DNA of 24,227 nucleotides from Deltaproteobacteria bacterium UBA7527 (GTDB lineage: Bacteria > Desulfobacterota > Syntrophorhabdia > Syntrophorhabdales > Syntrophorhabdaceae). The stretch lies in contig DLMV01000052.1 in the NCBI GenBank assembly GCA_002478225.1, forward strand, positions 6,120 through 30,346, given 5' to 3'. Positions 1 through 8,870 of the stretch are shown piece by piece. A program made the position numbers and the translations under genes. The stretch's first letter is position 1, and the number at the start of each line of letters is the position of its first letter. The notes below the pieces were generated by a model. The model was not told the origin of the DNA. It did not search any database and worked only from the letters and a program-made list of their open reading frames with translations.

Positions 1-1350
1 GCCCAGCAAGCAATCGCCGGAAACACGGCCCTTGTCGAGTTCTGGAGGCAGTTCACCACCGTTGATCTGCCAGCCATTTCCTTCCCGGACATCCAGCAAA
101 TGTATGCTACGCTCCGCGAGAAGTGTCTGACGCTTGCTAGGGGAAAACAGGACAGCCCTACCGAAGCCATTACACCCGGTGCGGACTTTGCGGCCGCCCT
201 TGCAGAAGTTGAGGCACTGAGAACACTCGCCACCGCATATAACGCCGCCGTGGATATCGCGAACGCTCGTGCCAATGAGCAGAAAGCGAAGGCACGCTCG
301 CAGGCCGACCTTACGTCGCTCAGAAGCGAACTAGTGCAACTGGAGGCCCATAAGAAACGCTTTGAGCCGGAGGTGGCGGGGGTCTGTCAGGCCTATCAAG
401 ATGCTTTGGCCGCGAAGACGCGACTTGAAGAGGTGAAGAACACTGCGCGAGAGCAGCTTGACTGGCATTGCCAAGACCTCCTCAGGATTTACGAGCAGTC
501 CATTAACGAGTACCTCGACCAGTTCAATGCCGGATTCCGCATCACAAACACGCGGCATCTATACACTGGCGGCACGCCGAGTTCTCATTACCAGATAGAG
601 ATTAACAACACTGCCTTGGACCTCGGAGATGCGCGAACGCCAGCTGGAACCCCATGCTTCAAGACGTCCTTAAGCACCGGCGACCGCAGCGCCCTTGCCT
701 TGGCTTTTTTCCTTGCGGTGCTCAAGCATAATACAGATATCGGCCGGAAGATCATAATATTCGACGACCCGTTCACCAGCCTCGACCGGTTCCGACGGAC
801 CTGTACACAACAACTCATCCAGCGCCTTCTGGATTCGGCGCAGCAGGTTGTCGTCCTTTCGCACGATCCGCTATTCCTGAAGTTGCTATACGACGAGCGT
901 ACTTCAGCGGCCACTATGGTCAAAGCTCTCCAAATGAGTAAGGCGGGAGATACGACCATCATCGGGGAGTGGGACGTCCAAGCCGAGGCACAAAGCTCTT
1001 ACATGAAGGACTTCTCGACACTGCTCGGATTCTACGGTGAGAGAAATGGCGACCCTCGCGCGGTCGCCAGGACCATTCGTCCATTCCTCGAAGGCATGTT
1101 GAGAAGCCACTTTCCCGGACATTTTCAGCCGAGCGAGTGGCTGGGCGATTTCATCGCAAAGATACGGGTCGCAGACGCGACCAGCGGCCTACAACACGCC
1201 AAGGCCGATCTTGCTGAACTGGACGCGATAAACGGTTACTCCAAGAAGTACCACCATCAGCAGAATGCGAACGCTGACACAGAGCCGATCAACGACGACG
1301 AGCTGCATGGTTACGTGAAGCGGACCCTACGGCTGGTTGGTGGAACGTGA
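1..1350 (+). CDS. AAA_13 / SMC-like ATPase, C-terminal part (5' end outside window)
   Basis: The frame is open from base 1, so 449 C-terminal residues are visible and the Walker A N-terminus lies off the left edge. In order there is a charged, heptad-like coiled coil (visible residues about 70-160), an ABC-type signature LSTGDRS (about 224-230), a Walker B plus D-loop FDDPFTSLD (about 254-262) and the switch histidine in VVLSHDP (His288). The tail has a conserved-looking KYHH and INDDELHGYVKRTL. This set is typical of the AAA_13 family (PF13166), the RloC/PrrC-like ATPases found in defence islands, which sense DNA or phage cues and gate an effector. No nuclease motif is visible in this part. 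It ends 19 bases before the DNA methylase gene, which has its own weak GAGGAA ribosome binding site, so cotranscription is likely. Family assignment is firm; the partner effector is unknown. Confidence 0.85.
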   Translation, partial: AQQAIAGNTALVEFWRQFTTVDLPAISFPDIQQMYATLREKCLTLARGKQDSPTEAITPGADFAAALAEVEALRTLATAYNAAVDIANARANEQKAKARSQADLTSLRSELVQLEAHKKRFEPEVAGVCQAYQDALAAKTRLEEVKNTAREQLDWHCQDLLRIYEQSINEYLDQFNAGFRITNTRHLYTGGTPSSHYQIEINNTALDLGDARTPAGTPCFKTSLSTGDRSALALAFFLAVLKHNTDIGRKIIIFDDPFTSLDRFRRTCTQQLIQRLLDSAQQVVVLSHDPLFLKLLYDERTSAATMVKALQMSKAGDTTIIGEWDVQAEAQSSYMKDFSTLLGFYGERNGDPRAVARTIRPFLEGMLRSHFPGHFQPSEWLGDFIAKIRVADATSGLQHAKADLAELDAINGYSKKYHHQQNANADTEPINDDELHGYVKRTLRLVGGT

Positions 1351-1369
1351 GAATGAGGAATAACGAAAG

Positions 1370-4300
1370 ATGATTCCGAAAGAATGTAAGCGTTTAGCTG
1401 AGGTGGATTTTCCGATTGCGGTGGTGTCGAAGCACTCGGCAAGGGAGAAATCTATCCGGCATGGGCATCCGTCTACATTGCATCTATGGTGGGCGAGGAG
1501 GCCTCTTGCGGCGTGCCGGGCAATGCTGCTTGCACTTCTATGGCCTGACCCTTGTGATCCTCGGTGTCCTAAAGAATTTAAAGAGAAGGCGAGGGAGGTG
1601 CTGGCACCTTTGCCGGGGAAAGTAGGGAAATCTGATGAGGACTTGAGAAAGGCGCTTCTCAGATTCATTGGTGATTTTGCTGACTGGGATCGTTCGGCAG
1701 ACCCTGTTTATCTTGAAGTAAGCAGGGCGCTAGTTAAAGCTGCTCACGGTAATGAGCCTCCCCTTGTTGTTGATCCTTTTGCTGGCGGAGGCTCTATCCC
1801 ACTGGAAGCTTTGCGCGTGGGATGTGATACCTTCGCAAGTGACCTCAACCCGGTGGCCTGCTTGATCCTCAAAGTGATGCTGGAGGACATTCCTCGATGG
1901 GGAAGGGAAAGGATAAAGATAAAAAGGCAGAACGGAGAGGAAATTGAAACCGATGGGTTGGCTGAAGCGTTAAGAACAGTCGGAAGGGATATCAAAGAAG
2001 CAGCGGAAAAGGAATTGAAAGAATTCTACCCCGATGATCCAGACGGGTCAAAACCGATAGCATACTTATGGGCACGGACAGTAAAATGCGAGTCGCCGAA
2101 TTGTGGTGCCGAGATACCGCTAATGCGATCGTTCTGGTTATCGAAAAAGGAAGGGCGAAAACGTGCACTGAAATACAAGATAGTGAGACCGAATGGAAAA
2201 CCTCCATATATTGATTTTGAGATATTTGAACCAAAACATGACAGGGAAGTGCCAAATGGTGCAGTGAAAAGAGCGAAAGCAATTTGTCTTTGTTGTAGCA
2301 ACAGCACAGCTTTAACGATCCTTCCACCAGAACGAGTAAGAGCTCAGCTTGCTGAAAAAAAAGGCGGAGCAGATATAATATTCGATGAGCAAGGTAATCG
2401 GATAGGTGGAGCGAGGCTTTTGGCGATTGTAACGCTAAAGGTTGGTGAACAAGAGCGACATTATCGCTTACCCAATGACGATGACCATAAAGCTGTATGG
2501 AAGGCATATAAAAAACTCCAAAAAATTACCGCTGAAAAAATTCAGAATGGCCTCAATCCAATACCAGACGAACCATTACCCCCTATTGGTACACTTGGTT
2601 TTAGGGTGCAGAGATACGGTATGCTACAGTGGGGTGACCTTTTTACAGCGAGACAGAAGTTGAGTTTAGTAATGCTCAGTCATTATACTCGTCGGGCTTG
2701 TGCTGACGCTGGTCAGGTGGCAGCGTTATTTTTGGGTAAGGTACTTCGTCACTGTAATGTACTTTCAAAATGGCACAGGGGAAGTGAGACGGTTGCCGGG
2801 GCTTTCGGTATGCATGCGCTCCCAATGTCATGGGATTTTCCTGAAATGCTACCAATAGTTTCTTATGCCGGTGGAATTATAGATAGTTTTGAAGATTCGT
2901 GCGCACCATGCGAAGAACTTTCGCACTTAGCTCATACAATGGGTCAAACGCAAATAGCTGATGCAATCTCAAGCCCTTTGCCTGCTGAAACAACAGCGCT
3001 TTGGTTTACTGATCCACCTTATTATGACGCAATTCCTTATTCAGACTTATCGGATTTTTTCCTTGTGTGGTTAAAGCGTATACTATTGGACAATCAATTG
3101 CTACGAGACCCTTTTGACCTCAATAATTTACTATCTCCTAAAAATCAGGAGATAGTTCAAGATGAAACCAGAAGCAAAAACGGTCGTAAGAAAGATGCCC
3201 TATTTTTTGAAGACTCAATGTCTGCAGCGTTTTCCGAAGGACGCCGCATTTTAAGTGAAGATGGTATGGGATGTGTCGTTTTTGCCCACAAGACCACAGA
3301 AGGCTGGGAGGCGTTGCTGTCTGGTATGATCCGTGGCGGATGGACTATAACAGGTTCATGGCCATTATCTACAGAACGTGGGGCTCGCCTTCGTGCCCGT
3401 GATTCGGCTGCTCTTGCTACCAGCGTTCACTTAGTCTGTCGCCCTCGTCCCGAAGACGCTCCGATTGGTGATTGGGGTGAAGTGCTACGCGAATTGCCGC
3501 AGCGAGTCGGCGATTGGATGGAGCGCCTTCAATCCGAGGGTGTTCGTGGCGCAGACCTTGTCTTTGCCTGCATCGGCCCAGCACTGGAAATATTTAGCAG
3601 GTATTCCAGAGTTGAAACCGCTGATGGAAAAGAAGTCTCACTTGCAGACTACCTTGAGAAGGTATGGGAAGTGGTCGGTCGAACAGCGCTGGAAAATGTG
3701 CTCGGATCAGCAGAGGCTGTTGCAAGGAATGGCATGGCAGGAGCATTGGAAGAAGATGCCAGGCTTACAGCGCTTTTTCTCTGGACGCTGCAGAGCAGCA
3801 ACGGAGAACCGGGGAATGGGAGAAAGGGAGAAAAAGAAGAGGTTGAAAACGATGATGACGATGATGATGACGAAGGAGGTTCATCAAAGGCAAAAACAAA
3901 AGGCTTCAGTCTCATCTTCGATGTAGCGCGCCGTTTTGCCCAACCGCTTGGAATCCATCTGCCTGAATGGGAAGGGAGAATAATCGAAACAAAGAAAGGC
4001 ATTGTCCGTCTTCTTTCTGTATCTGAACGGGCAGAGCAGCTTTTTGGAAGGGAAGGGACACGGTCAGTTGCCGAGAGAATGGAGCGAAGCCCCGATGCCC
4101 AGTTGCAGGGAATGCTTTTTCCCGAATATGAAGAGACGCTTGCACCAAGAGTGCGAGGCAGGAGGAAGGCAACCGCCGAACGCGTCAGCATCAATGTCTC
4201 TGAGGAAGCCCTTAGCTCACGACGCGAGGCGACGACCCTCGACCGTGTCCATGCTGCCATGCTACTGCAGGCAAGCGGGCAACCAAATGCCTTGAGGGCT

Positions 4301-4429
4301 TTACTGAGATCAGAGCATGAGCGGGGAACAGATTTTCTCCGTCTCGCGAACGCATTATCTGCATTGTACCCGAAGACAAGCGAGGAGAAGCGTCTCCTTG
4401 ACGCCATGCTCCTTGCATATCCGAAATAG
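1370..4429 (+). CDS. DUF1156 adenine-type DNA methyltransferase with Zn-ribbon-like insert (COG1743-like)
   Basis: A 1019-residue protein that starts with the DUF1156 region (residues 1-75, with the HPSTLHLWWARRPL block). SAM-binding motif I is DPFAGGGS (135-142) and the amino-methyltransferase catalytic motif IV is DPPYYD (548-553), so N6-adenine or N4-cytosine methylation of DNA is predicted. Between them lies a cysteine cluster, C240-x4-C245 and C306-x-C308-C309, resembling the Zn-ribbon of this family. A low-complexity acidic run of seven Asp (about 828-834) separates a C-terminal domain. Start codon follows GAGGAA by 9 bases. It sits between the AAA_13 ATPase and a DUF499 ATPase, the usual partner of DUF1156 methylases in predicted helicase-methylase-ATPase defence sets. 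The central part is visibly more AT-rich than both ends, hinting at mosaic origin. Target sequence cannot be read from the protein. Confidence 0.9.
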   Translation: MIPKECKRLAEVDFPIAVVSKHSAREKSIRHGHPSTLHLWWARRPLAACRAMLLALLWPDPCDPRCPKEFKEKAREVLAPLPGKVGKSDEDLRKALLRFIGDFADWDRSADPVYLEVSRALVKAAHGNEPPLVVDPFAGGGSIPLEALRVGCDTFASDLNPVACLILKVMLEDIPRWGRERIKIKRQNGEEIETDGLAEALRTVGRDIKEAAEKELKEFYPDDPDGSKPIAYLWARTVKCESPNCGAEIPLMRSFWLSKKEGRKRALKYKIVRPNGKPPYIDFEIFEPKHDREVPNGAVKRAKAICLCCSNSTALTILPPERVRAQLAEKKGGADIIFDEQGNRIGGARLLAIVTLKVGEQERHYRLPNDDDHKAVWKAYKKLQKITAEKIQNGLNPIPDEPLPPIGTLGFRVQRYGMLQWGDLFTARQKLSLVMLSHYTRRACADAGQVAALFLGKVLRHCNVLSKWHRGSETVAGAFGMHALPMSWDFPEMLPIVSYAGGIIDSFEDSCAPCEELSHLAHTMGQTQIADAISSPLPAETTALWFTDPPYYDAIPYSDLSDFFLVWLKRILLDNQLLRDPFDLNNLLSPKNQEIVQDETRSKNGRKKDALFFEDSMSAAFSEGRRILSEDGMGCVVFAHKTTEGWEALLSGMIRGGWTITGSWPLSTERGARLRARDSAALATSVHLVCRPRPEDAPIGDWGEVLRELPQRVGDWMERLQSEGVRGADLVFACIGPALEIFSRYSRVETADGKEVSLADYLEKVWEVVGRTALENVLGSAEAVARNGMAGALEEDARLTALFLWTLQSSNGEPGNGRKGEKEEVENDDDDDDDEGGSSKAKTKGFSLIFDVARRFAQPLGIHLPEWEGRIIETKKGIVRLLSVSERAEQLFGREGTRSVAERMERSPDAQLQGMLFPEYEETLAPRVRGRRKATAERVSINVSEEALSSRREATTLDRVHAAMLLQASGQPNALRALLRSEHERGTDFLRLANALSALYPKTSEEKRLLDAMLLAYPK

Positions 4430-4531
4430 GAAAAGGTTAAGCTGAGAAGGAAATGGTTGCAATTTTCCACCACAAGTCTTGGGTCTGAAAAGGAAGCGTG
4501 GTGAAAAAGAAAAGAGAAAGGAAGGTAGAGA

Positions 4532-7294
4532 ATGGAGCCGTGGTATAAGATAGCGAGACCAAGAAAGGAGGTACGGGAAGGGCGCTCCTTTAATCCCGAT
4601 GAATTTGCCATAGCCCTCGAACAGGTTGTGGCGGGCACTGCGCCTGAAGATTACTGCAAACCCGCCCAATTCTTTTCCCGCACATATTTCACGAAGGCCC
4701 TCAACGACCACGCAGGGATGGTGCTTCGCCGATTAAGCGGCAAGACAGAGAACACATCCCCTGTACTCACATTGATCACGCAGTTCGGCGGCGGCAAGAC
4801 TCATACACTAGCAGCCCTCTATCACCTTGCAAAGAATGGGGAGAACTCGAAGGTTTTCTCTGGAATTACTCCCCTTTTAAAAGAGGCAGGGCTTCCTTCG
4901 GTCCCCGAGGCGCATGTCGCCGTATTTGTAGGGAATGCATGGGACCCGAAGGACGGCAAGGAGAACCCTTGGATCGACATGGCGCGACAGATCGCAGACG
5001 ACAGAGGTATCGCCGCACTCGGAAAGACCGCAAAGACGACACCGCCCGGCACTGAGGCGATCGGCGAGTTGTTCAAGGCAGCGAATGCGCCGGTACTGCT
5101 CCTTTTTGATGAGGTCCTCAATTTTGTGAACCGCCATCGCATCATGGCAGACGCATTTTATGCCTTTCTCCAGAACCTTACCGTTGCAACGACTGGAACG
5201 ACGCATTGTGCTGCGGTCATAAGCCTTCCGAGAAGCCAGGTTGAAATGACAAACTCTGACCTCGAATGGCAGGACCGTATCACAAAGGTGGTAAGGCGTG
5301 TTGCGAAGGACCTGATCGCAAATGACGAGACAGAGATCAGCGAGGTAGTGAGGAGGAGATTGTTTGAAGACCTCGGCAACGAGAAAGAGAGGGAGAAGAT
5401 CGCCCGCGCCTACGCGAATTGGTGCTACGAAAGACGGGCGCAGTTGCCCTCTGAATGGACTGCCGTGGACACTGCAACGACCGAGGCAAGGGCAAAGGAC
5501 TATCTGAAGCAGAAGTTTGCGGCGTGCTACCCATTCCATCCTGCAACCCTTTCCGTGTTCCAGAGGAAGTGGCAGGCCCTGCCGCAGTACCAGCAGACGC
5601 GCGGGACACTTGCGATGCTTGCGCAGTGGATATCATGGGCATACCGTGACGGATTCATCAACGCGCGGAGGGAACCCTTCATTACCCTTGGCTCGGCGCC
5701 CCTTGAGATCAATGAGTTTAAAAGCATTGTACTGGGCCAGCTCGGGGAATCACGCCTCATTACCGCCATCGATGCAGATATCGCAGGGGAACACTCCCAT
5801 GCACGCGCCCTCGACGCAGACACGAAGGGACCGTTGAAGGATATTCACCGCAGGGTAGCGACAGCAATCCTTTTTGAATCATCGGGGGGACAGATCGATA
5901 AGATCGCCCATCTCCCTGAACTGCGCTTCGCCCTCGGCGAGCCGGAGATCGATACGACGTCGATCGACAATGCCGCCTTTGCTCTGGAGACAAAGGCATA
6001 CTTTATCCGCAAAGTGGGTACCGACGGCTTTCAGATCAGGTACCAGGCAACTCTTAAAAAGGTCGTCAATGACCGGAAGGCATCACTTGACGAGGAATCT
6101 GAGATCAAGCCGGAGATGAAACGGTACGTGAAGGAAGAATTCGGCAAAAAGCTTATGGTCCCGGTGATCTATTTTCCTGATGAGAGCACGGCTATTCAGG
6201 ATTCCCCGCGGCTTACCCTCGTGGTAGGCGACCCGGAAACAGAATGGACAGGAAGCGGCGTGATCAATGAAAAGATAACAGAATGGATGAAGCAACGGGG
6301 GCAGTCGCCGAGATTGTACCCTGCAGCGCTCATATGGTGTGTGAAGAAACCCGGGAGAGACCTGCGCGATAAGGTAGAGATGCTTCTCGCGTGGAAGCGT
6401 GTTGAAAGAGAGGTAGCGGAGGGGACCCTCGGTGCAGACTTCGATAAGGCAGATAGGGCGGATGTGCGTTCAAAAGCCGCCGATGCCGATGAGGCTGTGA
6501 AGGATGAGATATGGGGCGGATACCGCTATGTCATCATCGCAGACAACAAGGAAAGGAGCGGATTGAAGGTCATAGACCTCGGCGCCGGACATTCAAGCGG
6601 CAGTGAAAGCCTGTCAGGCAGAATAATTACCGCGTTGAAATCCCAGGGTTTGCTTAGCGAAAGCGTAGGCGCAGGCTATATTGACCGCAACTGGCCGCCC
6701 GCGCTGAAAGAGAGCGGGGCATGGCCGCTATCGGGTCTCCGTCAGAACTTTCTTAACGGCTCCCTCACCAGGCTGATGGATACCGATGCCACTTTGAAGG
6801 AGAAGATAGTTGAGTTTGTTTCGAAGGGGGAATTCGGACTGGCCTCAGGACAAAAGCCGGATGGAACATATGATAGAATGTGGTTCCGGGAACAAATATC
6901 CCGGGATGAAGTGGTTTTTGAGAGTGGTGTCTTCCTCCTGAAAAAAGAGAAGGCAAAGGCCCTGGTGGAGAGGATTCCGCAGCCAACGATCATTGAAACA
7001 GGTAGGGAGAAGCCGTCTGTCGGCGAACCTGCCGGAAAGCCGGAGACAGAAGGCAAGCCCATAGAGCCCGGGAGCCCCGCCACAAAGACTATACGTCTGT
7101 CAGGCAATATTCCACCCGAAGTATGGAACCGTTTGGGGACGAAGATCCTTCCGAAGCTCCGTTCAGGAAGCGACCTCAATATCGGTATCGATTTCAGCTT
7201 TACAATTGGCAGTGATGCTGCGCAGAACATGGAGGCAGAACTTAAACAAATCCTTTCCGACCTCAACCTGAGCGATAAAGTAAAGATTGAATGA
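4532..7294 (+). CDS. DUF499 domain P-loop ATPase (COG1483-like), methylase partner
   Basis: A 920-residue protein matching the DUF499 family of large AAA+-like ATPases. The Walker A loop is FGGGKTHT (Lys89) and Walker B is VLLLFDEV (Asp193-Glu194). The N-terminal block around WYKIARPRKEV and the CKPAQFFSRTYFT segment are characteristic of the family. After about residue 810 a Pro/Gly/Glu-rich linker leads to a small C-terminal domain (about 845-920). The start is supported by AAGGAAGG at 4518-4525, six bases upstream of ATG. It lies 102 bases after the DUF1156 methylase in the same direction. In known clusters this pair accompanies a helicase and is predicted to act against foreign DNA; the ATPase would power recognition or translocation. 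No helicase is present downstream in this window. Confidence 0.9.
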   Translation: MEPWYKIARPRKEVREGRSFNPDEFAIALEQVVAGTAPEDYCKPAQFFSRTYFTKALNDHAGMVLRRLSGKTENTSPVLTLITQFGGGKTHTLAALYHLAKNGENSKVFSGITPLLKEAGLPSVPEAHVAVFVGNAWDPKDGKENPWIDMARQIADDRGIAALGKTAKTTPPGTEAIGELFKAANAPVLLLFDEVLNFVNRHRIMADAFYAFLQNLTVATTGTTHCAAVISLPRSQVEMTNSDLEWQDRITKVVRRVAKDLIANDETEISEVVRRRLFEDLGNEKEREKIARAYANWCYERRAQLPSEWTAVDTATTEARAKDYLKQKFAACYPFHPATLSVFQRKWQALPQYQQTRGTLAMLAQWISWAYRDGFINARREPFITLGSAPLEINEFKSIVLGQLGESRLITAIDADIAGEHSHARALDADTKGPLKDIHRRVATAILFESSGGQIDKIAHLPELRFALGEPEIDTTSIDNAAFALETKAYFIRKVGTDGFQIRYQATLKKVVNDRKASLDEESEIKPEMKRYVKEEFGKKLMVPVIYFPDESTAIQDSPRLTLVVGDPETEWTGSGVINEKITEWMKQRGQSPRLYPAALIWCVKKPGRDLRDKVEMLLAWKRVEREVAEGTLGADFDKADRADVRSKAADADEAVKDEIWGGYRYVIIADNKERSGLKVIDLGAGHSSGSESLSGRIITALKSQGLLSESVGAGYIDRNWPPALKESGAWPLSGLRQNFLNGSLTRLMDTDATLKEKIVEFVSKGEFGLASGQKPDGTYDRMWFREQISRDEVVFESGVFLLKKEKAKALVERIPQPTIIETGREKPSVGEPAGKPETEGKPIEPGSPATKTIRLSGNIPPEVWNRLGTKILPKLRSGSDLNIGIDFSFTIGSDAAQNMEAELKQILSDLNLSDKVKIE

Positions 7295-7345
7295 TAATTT
7301 GTTTTAAAGAGGCAAGCTAAAGATAAATAGATGATGGGAGGAAAA

Positions 7346-7408
7346 ATGAAGGAGGATTATGGGGACGTTGTTTCTGAAATTGCATTATCAGGGGTTGAGC
7401 GGACGTAG
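7346..7408 (+). other. 20-codon micro-ORF with strong ribosome binding site (possible 5' gene remnant)
   Basis: GGGAGG is followed after four bases by an ATG opening a 20-codon frame that ends in TAG at 7406-7408. A second AAGGAGG inside it precedes another ATG in a different frame that also closes quickly. The good initiation signals followed by early stops look like the start of a gene whose body was lost, but a leader peptide or chance cannot be excluded. The flanking bases 7295-7345 and 7409-7421 show nothing recognisable. Confidence 0.2.
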
Positions 7409-7421
7409 GTATCTTTTGTAA

Positions 7422-7631
7422 CTTACCAGCATCAATGCAGTCTGCTCCAGCTTGACAAATATTCTTCATAGTTTAATAATCTACAATACGTCTAACTGGG
7501 CGGTTATCCACGACCTTCGGCTTTCCTTCGAGGGACAGGTCGCGCAGTACTGCTGGGATAAGAAGAAGATCTTCGGCGGCAGGGCATACTGTTTTGACTG
7601 CCAGAAAGAAGTGGCAAAGAACAGCAGTTAG
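7422..7631 (+). pseudogene. NERD-domain nuclease-related protein remnant with internal deletion
   Basis: A 69-codon open stretch without a usable start, closed by TAG at 7629-7631. It contains WAVIHDLRLSFEGQVAQ, which closely resembles the core of NERD-domain proteins (HDLRL followed by an EGxVAQIDHLL-type motif). The next residues jump to YCWDKKKIFGGRAYCFDCQK, which looks like the cysteine-rich zinc-finger tail that many NERD proteins carry at the far C-terminus. The IDHLL continuation and the catalytic-type E-x-K region are absent. The simplest reading is an internal deletion joining the two parts at a shared VAQ codon run. It lies between the DUF499 gene and another truncated gene, consistent with a decaying edge of the defence island. 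The family call rests on about 17 residues. Confidence 0.5.
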
Positions 7632-7682
7632 GACAATATCGAGGTAATCGGAGCCATCCACTGGCACGATACAGACCTTCCT

Positions 7683-8510
7683 CTAAAACCACCAATAGGG
7701 AACAGCCTTAACATGATCGGTGAGCTGCATCGGCTTTTCACATCGGCAGATAATAAAGCCGGACGTTGCCTTCTTACCCATGTCCTGCAGAAACGATTCT
7801 ACGTGCCGTGCATCTGATCCTGTGGGGTGCTTTGTCCACTTAACCTCAACCGGTATATATTGCCGGTCCTTCTCAAGGACAAAGTCTATTTCCGCTCCCC
7901 CCTTCGTCCGGTAGTGAAAGAGCCTGCCCCGGTTCAGGTACCCCAGTCTTTTCCACAGTTCCTGACCAACCCAGTGCTCGAACAGAGGGCCGCTCTGCGA
8001 TCTCACGATCGACGGTCCGATCTCGAATCCGGCCGAGGCATTGCGCACACCGTTATCAAAGAAGTAGAACTTCGGGGTGGAGAGCAGGTATTTGCGTGTA
8101 CCGCCGGAGAATGCAGGCACGCTGAAGCCGATGAACATATCTTCAAGCAGCCGGTAGTATGATTTGATGGTGGCAACGGATACGCCAGACTCCTTGGAGA
8201 GGGACGAGTAGTTGAGAATACCGCCGGACTCAGCGGCTGCCAGCTCCAGAAAGCGCACAAATGCGCCCCAGTCTTTTACCAGACCTTCGCGCCGTATCTC
8301 TTCCTCTAAGTAGATCGTCGCGTACGATCTCAACAGGTCGGGACGGTCTTCCGGGCGGGCAGCGGCAATGCCCGGCAATTCTCCGAAGGCAAGCCTTTCT
8401 TCCAGCGGTACAGCGGGAAAGGACTTCCCGGGAACCTTTCCCGGCCCGATGAGCCTGGGAAGGGTTGGCGTCCCGTCCTTCTTCTTCGTTGTCGCTTCGA
8501 AGAACGGCTT
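7683..8510 (-). pseudogene. DUF4143/AAA_14 ATPase fragment: C-terminal DUF4143 domain only
   Basis: The frame is open from 8510 down to the stop at 7683, but the only start-like codon is a TTG at 8378 without a properly spaced ribosome binding site. The protein shows the DUF4143 half of AAA_14/DUF4143 ATPases: the YLEEEIRREGLV helix, a winged-helix-like segment (SLSKESGVSVATIKSYYRLLED), and a restriction-endonuclease-like core with GGAEIDFVLE and VEVKW. The N-terminal AAA_14 ATPase (P-loop, Walker B), normally about 180 residues, is absent. The 44 codons upstream of TTG are low-complexity and do not resemble it. These ATPases are common orphan genes that behave like mobile or addiction-type elements; their function is not well established. 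Here the copy is probably inactive, though a free DUF4143 domain could still be made. Confidence 0.7.
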
Positions 8511-8870
8511 TTACAACAGGGGAATTCAAAAAGAAAAAGAAGAGCAAGGACGGGTTTGTTCAGGACCTTCTCGACAGCAAGAAAATAATGCTGAAAGGAA
8601 AAGAAGATGACCTCCTACCTTGCTATGTTGAGAGCGGGAAGGGCATTCACATGGGTCATCGGGGGCAGCCCGTGACGTTTGACAAATCTTGAGAACCCCC
8701 TGCAGTCTGGCGTTATGATCCGACGAATAACAGAATATTTTCCTTCCTTTGACAGTGTCGAATACGCAGCGTATTGTAGTATAAGGGGATGCATCGAACA
8801 TGGGATCAGCGCTGTCCCTCTGCCGATGTTGTACGATACTTTTCGCTGGCTTGCTTCGATCATTATGTTC
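8511..8870. other. Gene-poor stretch with one possible plus-strand coding remnant
   Basis: About 360 bases without a convincing gene. A plus-strand frame from about 8522 to the TGA at 8690-8692 is Lys/Asp-rich and protein-like (KDGFVQDLLDSKKIMLKG), with no clear start. I do not recognise it; a worn nucleotidyltransferase-type tail is one possibility. The rest (8693-8870) lies just beyond the 3' end of the minus-strand DUF3108 gene and shows no promoter, terminator or repeat that I can defend. Confidence 0.25.

Noticed and set aside
1992..2507. 171-codon minus-strand frame inside the methylase gene
   Set aside because: Overlaps the conserved Zn-ribbon-like region of DUF1156 on the other strand and resembles no family.
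3851..3871. Run of GAT/GAC codons considered as a microsatellite insertion or frameshift site
   Set aside because: The frame continues without a break into a protein-like C-terminal domain, so it is read as an acidic linker.
4468..4503. CACCAC/GTGGTG inverted repeat between methylase and DUF499 genes
   Set aside because: Six-base arms with a 24-base loop in purine-rich sequence; too weak to call a terminator or operator.
3649..4638. 329-codon minus-strand frame opposite the methylase end and DUF499 start
   Set aside because: It is antisense to two well-supported genes, is rich in Ser/Arg/Leu in a way typical of reversed coding sequence, and has no recognisable domain.
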